Source of the DNA: Bifidobacteriaceae bacterium
GTDB lineage: Bacteria; Actinomycetota; Actinomycetes; Actinomycetales; WQXJ01
DNA: 22,509 nt
Direction: 5' to 3'
Assembly (NCBI GenBank): GCA_031265345.1
Contig: JAISCU010000418.1
Location: 1 to 22,509 of the forward strand
The stretch's first letter is position 1. Each line of letters opens with the position of its first letter. A program made the position numbers and the translations under genes. Shown in pieces: positions 1 to 7,091 of the stretch. The notes beneath the pieces were generated by a model. The model was given only the letters and a program-made list of their open reading frames with translations. It was not told where the DNA came from and did no database searches.

Positions 1-41
1 GGGCCGGGTTGGGAACCAGCCGGGCCGGGTTGGGAACCAGC
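1..41. repeat. 21-bp tandem direct repeat, two copies
   Basis: Two adjacent copies of a 21-base unit beginning GGGCCGGGTTGGGAACCAGC occupy 1-21 and 22-41 (the last base differs). A looser GGxCCGGxTCGGGxCCGG pattern continues to about 80. In the frame of the downstream alkyltransferase the repeat would encode GRVGNQP twice, so it may be either coding or promoter-proximal low-complexity DNA. Confidence 0.85.
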
Positions 42-628
42 AAAGTCCGGTTCGGGACCGGACGGGCCGGATCGGGGCCGGGTGCGTCAGCCGGGCGGTC
101 GGTTCGCCGATCGGCGACCTGACCGTGGCCGTGGCGGACGGCAAGGTCGTTCGGCTGCTGCTTCCCACGGAGACGCCGGTGGAGGATTCAGCAGCGGGCG
201 GGGCTGGCACGGGGGAGGGGCTTGCCCGGAGCTCGGGGAGTGCCGAGGGGAGCGCCGCTGACCGTGAGCTCCTCGACCGAGCCGCGACCCAGTTGGACGA
301 ATACTTCGCTGGCCGGCGCTGGCGCTTCGATCTTCCGTTGTCGCTGGACGGCACGGTGTTCCAGCGGGCCGTCTGGGCCGCGCTGCGGCAGATCCCCTAC
401 GGTCAGACCGCTTCCTATGGCGACATCGCCGCGCGGGTCGGCAACCCGAAGGCCGTGCGGGCTGTCGGCGGCGCCAACAACCGCAATCCGGTGGCGATCA
501 TCGTGCCATGCCACCGGGTGATCGGCCACGGTGGCAGCCTGGTCGGTTACGGCGGTGGCCTGGACACCAAGCGTTGGCTGCTGGACCATGAGCGACTCTA
601 TGCATGGACGCCCGGTCTGTTGGGTTGA
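2..628 (+). CDS. ogt: O6-alkylguanine-DNA alkyltransferase (5' end not resolved)
   Basis: Methylated-DNA--protein-cysteine methyltransferase, which repairs O6-alkylguanine by irreversible transfer of the alkyl group to its own cysteine. The sequence shows the hallmark PCHRVIG with the acceptor Cys encoded at 509-511, the upstream FQRAVWAALRQIPYGQTASYGDIA helix-turn-helix region, the NRNP stretch before the active site, and the C-terminal GYGGGLDTKRWLL. A GTG at 125 gives 167 residues. However, the conserved N-terminal strand motif SPIGDL is encoded just upstream (104-121) in the same frame, and that frame has no stop and no ATG/GTG/TTG back to base 2. The true start is therefore outside the window, or the N-terminus has been altered. 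An Ala/Gly/Ser-rich insert (about residues 20-46 from the GTG) separates the N-terminal and catalytic domains. Family assignment is firm; the start is not. Confidence 0.9.
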   Translation, partial: GRVGNQPGRVGNQQSPVRDRTGRIGAGCVSRAVGSPIGDLTVAVADGKVVRLLLPTETPVEDSAAGGAGTGEGLARSSGSAEGSAADRELLDRAATQLDEYFAGRRWRFDLPLSLDGTVFQRAVWAALRQIPYGQTASYGDIAARVGNPKAVRAVGGANNRNPVAIIVPCHRVIGHGGSLVGYGGGLDTKRWLLDHERLYAWTPGLLG

Positions 629-675
629 CCAACGGCGGGGCGATCGACTTGCTCGCGGTCGGCACGGCCCCCGCA

Positions 676-1113
676 TCACTGCAAGTGGCCCAATTGATCG
701 TCCAGTTCGCGCAGCTCTTCGAACGCTTTCAATTGTTTGGCTAGGCGCTGGCGCCTCTGTTCCGCGACGTCGCTCGTCTTCACGCGGTGATGGGTCCCGA
801 CAAGGCGGGCGTCGATCTGGCCGGACCGGATCATCCGGACCAGCGTGGGCCGGGTGACCCCCAGTTGGCGCGCGGCCTCGCTGGTCGTGAGTTCTTCCGG
901 CATCGGCTCGATGGTGACCGCGGTGCCCGAGGCGATGGACGCCACCACCCGCGCGAGGAGCCCCGAGAGCTCCGCCGGGAGCGGCTCGGGACCGCTCGGC
1001 CCCTCCACCAGCAGCGCACGGGCCTCGGCTCCGATTCGTTTGGCCTGCTCCTGCTCCTCCGGAGCGGCGGCGAGCGCCAGCCTGGCCGGGTTCGGATCAA
1101 GTGTCATTGCCAT
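676..1113 (-). CDS. Excisionase/antitoxin-type HTH DNA-binding protein
   Basis: A 145-residue protein whose second half carries a MerR/excisionase-like helix-turn-helix (about residues 75-116: LTTSEAARQLGVTRPTLVRM, then SGQIDARLVGTHHRVKTSDV). It ends in a charged helical tail (RRQRLAKQLKAFEELRELD). This layout is typical of antitoxins partnered with PIN-domain toxins and of small autoregulators. No toxin gene follows: downstream on this strand is the convergent ogt. The ATG at 1113 is chosen because AGAGGAG lies 6 nt upstream on the minus strand; a longer open frame to 1164 would start in the promoter. DNA binding is well supported; an antitoxin role is inference. Confidence 0.75.
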   Translation of the reverse strand: MAMTLDPNPARLALAAAPEEQEQAKRIGAEARALLVEGPSGPEPLPAELSGLLARVVASIASGTAVTIEPMPEELTTSEAARQLGVTRPTLVRMIRSGQIDARLVGTHHRVKTSDVAEQRRQRLAKQLKAFEELRELDDQLGHLQ

Positions 1114-1139
1114 GAAGCGCTCCTCTCGGCTCCTGTTCT

Positions 1140-1176
1140 GATATAAGCGTAAGCACGTCCACAAACAAGCGCAAGC
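1140..1176 (-). promoter_or_regulatory. Promoter with two direct-repeat operator boxes for the HTH gene
   Basis: On the minus strand, TTGTTT (1163-1168) and TATATC (1140-1145) are separated by 17 bp and resemble sigma-A -35 and -10 boxes upstream of the HTH gene. On the plus strand AAGCGTAAGC (1145-1154) and AAGCGCAAGC (1167-1176) form a direct repeat with 9 of 10 bases identical, 22 bp apart (about two helical turns), overlapping both promoter boxes. This suggests autorepression. Confidence 0.55.
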
Positions 1177-1546
1177 GATTCAGGCAAATCCCTTCCCGCC
1201 GTGCTTGCCCATCCCGTGCCGAGGAGCGTGGCTACCCGACCGCTGGGGCGTCCCCACGAACCTCAAAGATGGAACCGGGCAGATCTCGGTCATATCGGCA
1301 GGTGCCTACTTATGGGCCACGGTCCGAAAGTGGAAACTGGGCCGGTCTCGGCGAATGAGACGCGGGCGCGCGACCTAGAGGCGATGAGATGCTCCGCGTC
1401 GGAACCGTGCATGCCAGCCTTGTCTCGGCATCAGCCGGGGCATCCATCTCGTGGCCAGGCTCATGGCCGCACTGATCCGAATGTCGGCGCGGTCAGAGCC
1501 GCCAATGTGTTGCTGAAGAACACTCGGTCCAGTCTTATCGGTCCCA
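1177..1546. other. Intergenic region without a recognisable gene
   Basis: About 370 bases lie between the HTH promoter and the transporter promoter. The plus-strand frame from 1201 to 1605 has no recognisable domain and no good ribosome-binding site, and it runs through the downstream promoter, so it is not called. No tRNA or strong terminator was seen. Confidence 0.6.
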
Positions 1547-1575
1547 TTGACGGCCTATCATGTCGCGAGTATGCT
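1547..1575 (+). promoter_or_regulatory. Sigma-A-type promoter of the sugar-acid operon
   Basis: TTGACG (1547-1552) and TATGCT (1570-1575) are separated by exactly 17 bp, close to consensus -35 and -10 hexamers. Transcription would start near 1582, inside the putative operator that follows, leaving a ~65-nt leader before the binding-protein start codon. Confidence 0.65.
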
Positions 1576-1609
1576 CATGTTTGTAAACGCCATTCAGCTA
1601 TGTGAATGG
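1576..1609 (+). promoter_or_regulatory. Putative operator: CATGTTTGTAAAC box plus inverted repeat
   Basis: Immediately after the -10 box lies CATGTTTGTAAAC (1576-1588), whose GTTT-GT-AAAC core is self-complementary. Next comes the inverted repeat CCATTCA (1590-1596) / TGAATGG (1603-1609) with a 6-bp spacer. A near copy of the first box (CACGTTTGTGAAC on the minus strand) lies upstream of iclR at 7939-7951, so IclR is the likely ligand. The position over the start site suggests repression. Confidence 0.55.
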
Positions 1610-1648
1610 TCGATCTCCAAACGAAGCTGTTTTACGGGAGGTTTGAGC

Positions 1649-2923
1649 ATGAAGGATAAGTCCAGGAAAGAAGTTGGCCCGAGCATGCGCAGGTGGTGTG
1701 CGGTTCTGGGCGCGGCGACTCTGACGGCCGGCGTGGCCGCAGCCTGTTCGGGCGACGACGATACTGCGACCCAGCAAAGCGGAACGGTGACTCTGACCTT
1801 CGCCGCATCGGTATTTGGCGATCCAGGACAGGGCGACGTCTATCGTGCGATGCTCGAGGACTTCAACGACACCCATGAGAACATCCAGGTCGCGACTGCT
1901 GCCATACCTTTCGAGCGTCTCGCCCCGACGGTGACGACGCAAATGGCCGGAGGGAGGGGCCCCGACCTCATCAGGTTTGATATCAACGACTTCTATCAGA
2001 TCGCGCAGGACGGCCTGGTGGCGGATCTCACCGAGATCGACGCCCAGGCACTCGGGCTCGACCCGGCATCCGATGAACTCTGCTTGTTCGATTCGAAGCG
2101 ATACTGCGTGGTCTTCCAAACTGCTGCTCACGCACTCATCTACAACAAGGATCTCGTGGCCGAGCCGCCGACCAATTTCGATGAGTTCATCGCGGCCGCG
2201 GAGGGAGCGACGAGCGGGGATGTCTACGGTTTCGCCTTCCGCACCTCGCTGGCGGAAGAACCTGGCGTCTGGGGCGACCTGTGGAACTGGGCAGTGGGCT
2301 ACGGCGGTCAGTTCTCCCAGGACGGGGTGCTCACCCTGAATGATCCGGGCATAGTGGAGGGCGCGGAGGCGTTCAAAGAGATGTACGACTCCGGGGCCAT
2401 CCCGAAGGGGACCACCGCTTCGGAGTACCGGGCCATGTTCGGCGAGGGAAAGCTGGCTATGGAAATCGACTCTGCATCGCTAGTCGGGCTACTGCTGGGA
2501 ATGGACCCTGAATTGAATCTGGGTGCCGTGCCGAATCCGTTCCCGGTACGGAATCAGAATGAAGTCTTCGCAGTGCTGGCAGTGAACGCGGCCAGTCCCA
2601 ATGTGGCGGCAGCCCAAGAATTCGTGGAGTGGTGGCTGCAGGAATCCAATCAAACGATTGTCCAGGGTGCCGTCGTGGCGGGAGCTGCGGCCATTCCCGC
2701 TGTGCGCAGCCCGGAAGACTTGGCCGAGCACCCGTATTATGAGGTGTTCGACGAGCTGGTCGCGACGTCCAAGCCGGGAATCGTGGTCGGGTTCGAGGTC
2801 GAAACGCCCACCATCCGCAAGATCGTGGTCGAGGAGTTCGTGGCCGCGCTGGAAGCTGACGGGGACATGCGAGCGGCCTTCGACCGGGCTCAGCAGCGGG
2901 CTGAGGACGAGCTGGGCCTGTAG
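1649..2923 (+). CDS. Lipoprotein sugar-binding protein of ABC importer (family 1)
   Basis: A 424-residue extracellular solute-binding lipoprotein that would capture the sugar or sugar acid and deliver it to the two permeases encoded just downstream. It starts with a basic n-region (MRRW), a hydrophobic stretch (VLGAATLTAGVAAA) and a lipobox cysteine at residue 33, followed by an acidic/Thr linker. The mature part has family-1 features such as TLTFAASVFGDPGQGD, a GRGPDLIRFDINDFYQIA motif and ALIYNKDLVAEPPTNFDEF. The ATG at 1649 is chosen because GGGAGG lies 7 nt upstream; an in-frame start at 1547 would lie in the promoter. First gene of the operon. Substrate specificity cannot be read from the sequence; the downstream enzymes point to a hexuronate, aldonate or uronate-containing saccharide. 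Confidence 0.92.
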   Translation: MKDKSRKEVGPSMRRWCAVLGAATLTAGVAAACSGDDDTATQQSGTVTLTFAASVFGDPGQGDVYRAMLEDFNDTHENIQVATAAIPFERLAPTVTTQMAGGRGPDLIRFDINDFYQIAQDGLVADLTEIDAQALGLDPASDELCLFDSKRYCVVFQTAAHALIYNKDLVAEPPTNFDEFIAAAEGATSGDVYGFAFRTSLAEEPGVWGDLWNWAVGYGGQFSQDGVLTLNDPGIVEGAEAFKEMYDSGAIPKGTTASEYRAMFGEGKLAMEIDSASLVGLLLGMDPELNLGAVPNPFPVRNQNEVFAVLAVNAASPNVAAAQEFVEWWLQESNQTIVQGAVVAGAAAIPAVRSPEDLAEHPYYEVFDELVATSKPGIVVGFEVETPTIRKIVVEEFVAALEADGDMRAAFDRAQQRAEDELGL

Positions 2924-2945
2924 GAACCACTCTTCTCACGCGACT

Positions 2946-2972
2946 GTCGCCGAAGCCTCATCTCCCGGCGAC
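2946..2972 (+). promoter_or_regulatory. Intercistronic hairpin after the binding-protein gene
   Basis: GTCGCCG (2946-2952) pairs perfectly with CGGCGAC (2966-2972) across a 13-nt loop, within the 108-bp gap between binding-protein and permease genes. It has no T-tract. Such hairpins often stabilise the upstream message so that binding protein exceeds permease; that role here is inference. Confidence 0.45.
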
Positions 2973-3031
2973 GGACCCTGCGCCCAGTTACCCCTCAAGA
3001 GAACCCAACACGGATGAGGTGATCCTCGAGC

Positions 3032-3970
3032 ATGGCCCCAAGTATGGTGGCGAGCCGACGGGCTCGGTGGACCTTCCGCAAAAGGGCCACGGGACCTCGT
3101 TGGACGCCGTACATCTTTTTGGCGCCAGCCGCACTGTACATCATCGTCCTGCAGCTCTTCCCGCTGCTATATGAGATCAGGCTCAGCTTCACCCAGACCT
3201 CGCTGACCAGGCCGAACGACGGCAAATGGGTGGGACTAACCAATTTCGCTCGACTGTTCCAGTCGGAGGGCTTCCGTCAGACTCTGGGAGTTACGGGGAT
3301 CTATGTGGCGGCTTGCGTGGTCGGAGCCGTGGGGGTGGGGCTCGCCGTGGCCCTCTTGCTTGACGGCAACTACCGCGGACGCGGCGTCGCGAGGGCACTG
3401 GTTACGGTGCCTTGGGCGGCCCCGGGCGTGGCGGTTGCGCTCATCGTGACGTGGATGTTCAACGGTCAGTACGGCATCGCGACGCGAGCGATGAAGGGGC
3501 TGGGCCTGATCGCCGAGAACGGCGTTGTCATGCAGGATAAGACGTGGGCGTTGCCCGTGATTCTTCTGGTGACGACATGGCAGATCTTCCCGTTCGATGC
3601 CGTCGTCCTGCTGTCGGCGCTTCAGGCAGTTCCCGGAGAGTTGCGCGAGGCGGTTAGAGTCGACGGCGGCAGTTCGTTGTGGGGGTTCAGGGCGGCGGTC
3701 TGGCCTTCCATCAGATCCACAGTCGGTCTGCTGGCGCTGCTGAACGCGATCTGGGCGGTGAGACGCTTCGACCTCATCTGGATAACCACCCGCGGCGGAC
3801 CGTCCGGCCGAACTAAGACCCTCGTCATTGATCTTTATGACAACGCGTTCATGCGCGGTGAACTCGGATCGGCTGCCGCCGTCGGTGTGGTGGGTATCGT
3901 GATCTCACTGCTCTTGATCGGGGCGAGCCGCCTCGTGACGCAAGCTGCGGAGCGAGGTGATGCTCCGTGA
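3032..3970 (+). CDS. Sugar ABC transporter permease, MalF/UgpA type
   Basis: A 312-residue inner-membrane permease. The first transmembrane segment is about residues 27-48 (YIFLAPAALYIIVLQLFPLL), preceded by a basic cytoplasmic N-terminus. Further hydrophobic segments lie around 90-110, 126-142, 174-190, 230-245 and 285-302. The cytoplasmic EAA loop that docks the ATPase is visible as ELREAVRVDGGSSLWGF at about 203-219, ending in WPSI instead of the usual LPxL. GAGGTG about 10 nt upstream supports the ATG at 3032; an in-frame ATG at 3044 is an alternative. Its stop overlaps the next permease start (GTGA), so the two are translationally coupled. Confidence 0.93.
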   Translation: MAPSMVASRRARWTFRKRATGPRWTPYIFLAPAALYIIVLQLFPLLYEIRLSFTQTSLTRPNDGKWVGLTNFARLFQSEGFRQTLGVTGIYVAACVVGAVGVGLAVALLLDGNYRGRGVARALVTVPWAAPGVAVALIVTWMFNGQYGIATRAMKGLGLIAENGVVMQDKTWALPVILLVTTWQIFPFDAVVLLSALQAVPGELREAVRVDGGSSLWGFRAAVWPSIRSTVGLLALLNAIWAVRRFDLIWITTRGGPSGRTKTLVIDLYDNAFMRGELGSAAAVGVVGIVISLLLIGASRLVTQAAERGDAP

Positions 3971-4800
3971 AGCGACGGCTTCGGATCGGCATGAGCGCCA
4001 GGGTGATCGGGTTGCTGGTGGTCTTGGGCTTGGCCGTGTTCCCTATCTACTGGATGTTGGTGACCGCGACAACGCCGAATTCTCGTCTCTTTAGCCCTCA
4101 GATCGCCATGTTCCCAGACGTGGGAGAGTTCTCGGTATTCGGCGACACGTTCGCGGACAAGGGAGTGATGCGTTGGCTGATGAATTCGGCGATCGTCGCG
4201 GTGGGGACCGCGATGCTCGCCCTGGTACTGGCGATTCCATTAGGTTACGCGCTGTCCCGATTCACCTTCGCTGGGAAATCGGCGACAAGTGTTGCGCTAC
4301 TGATGACGCAAATGCTGCCCGAGGCGCTGCTGGTCGTCCCTCTTTTCGGGATCTTCCGAGACATCAACCTCTTGGACAGCCGGGTCGGCCTGATGGTCGT
4401 CAATGCCGCGTTCGTTCTTCCGGTGGTGTGTCTACTGATCAAGAACGGCATCGACGGACTTCCACGCGAACTCGACGAGGCCGCAAGGGTCGATGGTTGC
4501 GGCCCGTGGCGCACGTTGGCCCGGATCCATCTTCCGCTGATCGCCCCGACGATCGCCGCTGCGGCGGTAATCGCTTTTTTTCACGGCTGGAACGAGTTCG
4601 TGTTCGCAGTTACCTTCATCTTCACGGACGACAAATTCCCCGCTTCGGTGGGGATCGCGAACTTCGTCGGCGAGCAGGCCACATCTGTGCATGCGATGAT
4701 GTCAGCCGCGTTGATGTACACGATTCCGGCGGTAGTGTTCTACCTGCTGGTTCAGCGCTACGTAGTGACCGGCATGACGGCCGGGAGCGTGAAAGGATAG
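3967..4800 (+). CDS. Sugar ABC transporter permease, MalG type
   Basis: A 277-residue partner permease. It has an N-terminal transmembrane segment (about 13-33, ending FPIYWMLVTAT, typical of MalG-like proteins), further hydrophobic segments, and the EAA loop ELDEAARVDGCGPWRTLARI at about 168-187 followed by HLPLIAP. It starts at GTG 3967, overlapping the preceding stop by 4 bp, with GAGGTG upstream. No ATP-binding subunit is encoded in the locus, so the pair probably uses a shared MsiK-like ATPase encoded elsewhere, as is known for many actinobacterial family-1 sugar importers. Confidence 0.93.
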   Translation: MKRRLRIGMSARVIGLLVVLGLAVFPIYWMLVTATTPNSRLFSPQIAMFPDVGEFSVFGDTFADKGVMRWLMNSAIVAVGTAMLALVLAIPLGYALSRFTFAGKSATSVALLMTQMLPEALLVVPLFGIFRDINLLDSRVGLMVVNAAFVLPVVCLLIKNGIDGLPRELDEAARVDGCGPWRTLARIHLPLIAPTIAAAAVIAFFHGWNEFVFAVTFIFTDDKFPASVGIANFVGEQATSVHAMMSAALMYTIPAVVFYLLVQRYVVTGMTAGSVKG

Positions 4801-4803
4801 CGA

Positions 4804-6000
4804 ATGCGCATAACGGACATTCGATTTGCGTTGTTGGGCGAGTCGCCTATAGTGCGGGTGATCAGCGATGAGGGTGTAGACGGATTCTCCCAGATGGAGC
4901 CGACCAAGGCGTTTCTGCGCGGGATCATGCCTGTCTACCGGGACCAGCTGATTGGCGCGGACCCGACGAACGTGGCGGGGTGCATACGCAAAGTGCGGCG
5001 TCTCGGCGGTTTCAAGCCATGGGGCGCGGTCGTCTCGGCGATTGAGATCGCTCTGTGGGACCTCGCTGGCAAGGCGGCGGGGCTGCCCGTTCACCAGTTA
5101 CTCGGGGGGCGCTTACGCGACCGTGTGAGGGTCTACGATGGCGGTCGCCGCTGGGTGACCGACGAAGACACTCCGGAGGCTTTTGCCAAATCGGTCAGGA
5201 TCATGGCCGAGGCCGAAGAGGGCTTCACGATCGTGAAGGAAACGGGAGGTTACCACGGGCCGCAAGCCCGCGACTTCGCGGCCAGAGGGCTCGCCGGTAA
5301 TCGTCCGCCTGGTCCGTGGTGGCCGGATCGTGGCCCGGTCGGCGAGCGAGCCATAGCCCACGTGGTGGACTGCGTAACGGCGATGAAGGAGGCGCTCGGC
5401 GACCGTGTCGCCTTGGCTTTGGACCTGGGCCCGGGTTGGATGCTGTCCGACGCGATCAGAGTTCTTAGGGCGCTGGAGCGATTCAATCTGCTCTGGGCTG
5501 AGGATCTCATCACCGGCGACTACGTGCCGTGGAACGATGTGGGGCAATATCGCGAGCTCACCACGTCGACGACGACGCCGGTGCACACGGGCGAGCAGAT
5601 CTACCTGCGCGACAATTTCGTCGAGTTGATCGAGCGCCAGGCCGTTCGCGTCATAGGCCCCGACCCGGCCGATGTCGGTGGACTGGCCGAATTGAAATGG
5701 ATCGCAGAATTTGCGGATCTCCACGGGATCATGGTGGCGCCTCATGGCTTCTGGAACGGGCTCCTGGGGCTTGCCGCGCACGTGCAACTCGCAGCGACGT
5801 TGCCGGACAACTTCATCGCTTTCGAGTATCCGGTGCCGTCCGAAGACTGGTGGTACGACCTTCTGGACGGATTGCCGAATCCCCTGGTCGTGGACGGTTT
5901 CATCCAGGTGTGGCAGGGACCGGGCCTTGGTGTGCGGATAGATCCAGAGGTGGCTGCTGTCCACTTGGCTCCTGGCGATGGTGGCTTCTTCGACCCGTGA
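4804..6000 (+). CDS. Enolase-superfamily (mandelate racemase-like) sugar-acid dehydratase
   Basis: A 398-residue protein of the mandelate racemase/muconate lactonizing group. It has an N-terminal capping domain with the typical SAIEIALWDLAGKAAGLPVHQLLGG, then a barrel. The metal ligands are recognisable as D207 (ALALDLGPG), E233 (LLWAEDL) and E264 (HTGEQ). A catalytic dyad is suggested by D290 (GPDPADVGGL) and H314 (VAPHGFW). At the end of the second barrel strand, where members usually show K-x-K, only one lysine (K145 in FTIVKETGG) is present. The context of KDG kinase and KDPG aldolase suggests it dehydrates an aldonate or hexarate to a 2-keto-3-deoxy acid. Its start lies 3 nt after the permease stop, with AAAGGAT upstream. 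Family is secure; substrate is unknown. Confidence 0.85.
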   Translation: MRITDIRFALLGESPIVRVISDEGVDGFSQMEPTKAFLRGIMPVYRDQLIGADPTNVAGCIRKVRRLGGFKPWGAVVSAIEIALWDLAGKAAGLPVHQLLGGRLRDRVRVYDGGRRWVTDEDTPEAFAKSVRIMAEAEEGFTIVKETGGYHGPQARDFAARGLAGNRPPGPWWPDRGPVGERAIAHVVDCVTAMKEALGDRVALALDLGPGWMLSDAIRVLRALERFNLLWAEDLITGDYVPWNDVGQYRELTTSTTTPVHTGEQIYLRDNFVELIERQAVRVIGPDPADVGGLAELKWIAEFADLHGIMVAPHGFWNGLLGLAAHVQLAATLPDNFIAFEYPVPSEDWWYDLLDGLPNPLVVDGFIQVWQGPGLGVRIDPEVAAVHLAPGDGGFFDP

Positions 6001-6047
6001 GCCTGCGGTGGCGAACCATGACCTGACTCCCATAGAAAGGAACCCAA

Positions 6048-7091
6048 ATGACCCAGACAGTCAAAGCCCTGGTCACGCGCGGCCCCGGCCAGTCATTCTG
6101 CCTTGAAGAAATAGAACGTCGCGATCCGAGGCCACATGACGTGGTGATCGCCGTTGAGTACTCAGGGATCTGTCATTCAGACATCCATACGGCCAGAGCT
6201 GAATGGGGAGAGACCATATTTCCGCTCGTACCTGGGCACGAAATCGCCGGGACGGTGGTGAGCGTTGGCGACGATGCCACCAAACACTCAGTTGGCGAGA
6301 AAGTGGGAGTAGGCTGTTTCGTCGATTCATGCCGCGAATGCTCGTTCTGCAAGGCTGGTCAAGAGCAGCATTGCGCGCGGGGCACAGTATTCACTTACAA
6401 TTCCCTTGGTTACGATGGCGAACCCACTCTCGGCGGATATTCCAAAGTGATAGTGGTCGACGAGGACTATGTGCTGAAATTGCCGGAGGGAATCGACCTT
6501 GCTCGTTCAGCACCCCTTCTCTGCGCCGGAATCACGCTCTACGCGCCACTCAAGGAATGGGGAGCCTGCCCCGGGACCAGAGTTGGGATCGTTGGAATGG
6601 GCGGTCTTGGTCACATGGGCGTCCAGATCGCCCGTGCGATGGGCGCTGATGTCACTGTACTCAGCCGGGGCCTGTCGAAGAAGGAAGACGGTCTCCGATT
6701 CGGTGCGGCCGATTATCGCGCCACCACTGACCCGCGCACATTTGAGGAACTCGCGGGGAGTTTCGACCTGCTGGTGTGTACGATCAGTGCGCAAGTGGAC
6801 GTGGACGCCCTCCTCGGACTTGTCAAGACAGGCGGGACGATGGTGTTTGTCGGGATGCCGCCTGGGAAGCAGGGTTTCAGTATCTCAGCTATGACCACAG
6901 GCAGGCGAAGAATGGCTGGATCTTTGATCGGAGGGATAGCCCTGACGCAAGAAATGCTCGATTTCTGCGCTGCCCACAAAGCGCTCCCGATGATCGAGGT
7001 GGTCAGTGCGGACCGTGTGGGTGAGACCTATGACAGAGTGGTGGCCGGCGACGTCCACTACCGGGCAGTGATCGATGTGGGGACGCTCTGA
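6048..7091 (+). CDS. Zinc-dependent alcohol dehydrogenase (YahK/CAD-like)
   Basis: A 347-residue medium-chain dehydrogenase. Catalytic-zinc ligands are visible as C42 (GICHSD), H64-E65 (GHE) and C159 (LLCAG). The structural zinc has C95, C98, C101 and C109 in the CRECSFCKAGQEQHC block. The Rossmann fold has GMGGLGHMGVQIA (about 183-195). Ser-Arg at 206-207 after the second strand (VLSRGLSKK) favours NADP(H). The nearest type is the cinnamyl-alcohol/aldehyde reductase group. In this operon it may interconvert an aldehyde and alcohol of a sugar-acid intermediate, which is inference. GAAAGGA precedes the ATG. Its 3' end overlaps the convergent iclR by 34 bp. Codon use is visibly less GC-biased than in gatCAB. 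Confidence 0.88.
   Translation: MTQTVKALVTRGPGQSFCLEEIERRDPRPHDVVIAVEYSGICHSDIHTARAEWGETIFPLVPGHEIAGTVVSVGDDATKHSVGEKVGVGCFVDSCRECSFCKAGQEQHCARGTVFTYNSLGYDGEPTLGGYSKVIVVDEDYVLKLPEGIDLARSAPLLCAGITLYAPLKEWGACPGTRVGIVGMGGLGHMGVQIARAMGADVTVLSRGLSKKEDGLRFGAADYRATTDPRTFEELAGSFDLLVCTISAQVDVDALLGLVKTGGTMVFVGMPPGKQGFSISAMTTGRRRMAGSLIGGIALTQEMLDFCAAHKALPMIEVVSADRVGETYDRVVAGDVHYRAVIDVGTL

Noticed and set aside
1260..1330. Possible third leader copy, sharing TGGGCCACGGTC with the leader region near 17459-17470
   Set aside because: A 12-base match in GC-rich DNA is expected by chance in a window this size, and neither conserved leader box is present.
1201..1605. Plus-strand open frame in the transporter upstream region
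   Set aside because: No domain or ribosome-binding site, and it runs through the predicted promoter and operator.
5113..6033. 306-codon minus-strand frame antisense to the enolase-superfamily gene
   Set aside because: No domain, no ribosome-binding site, and fully overlapped by a well-supported gene.
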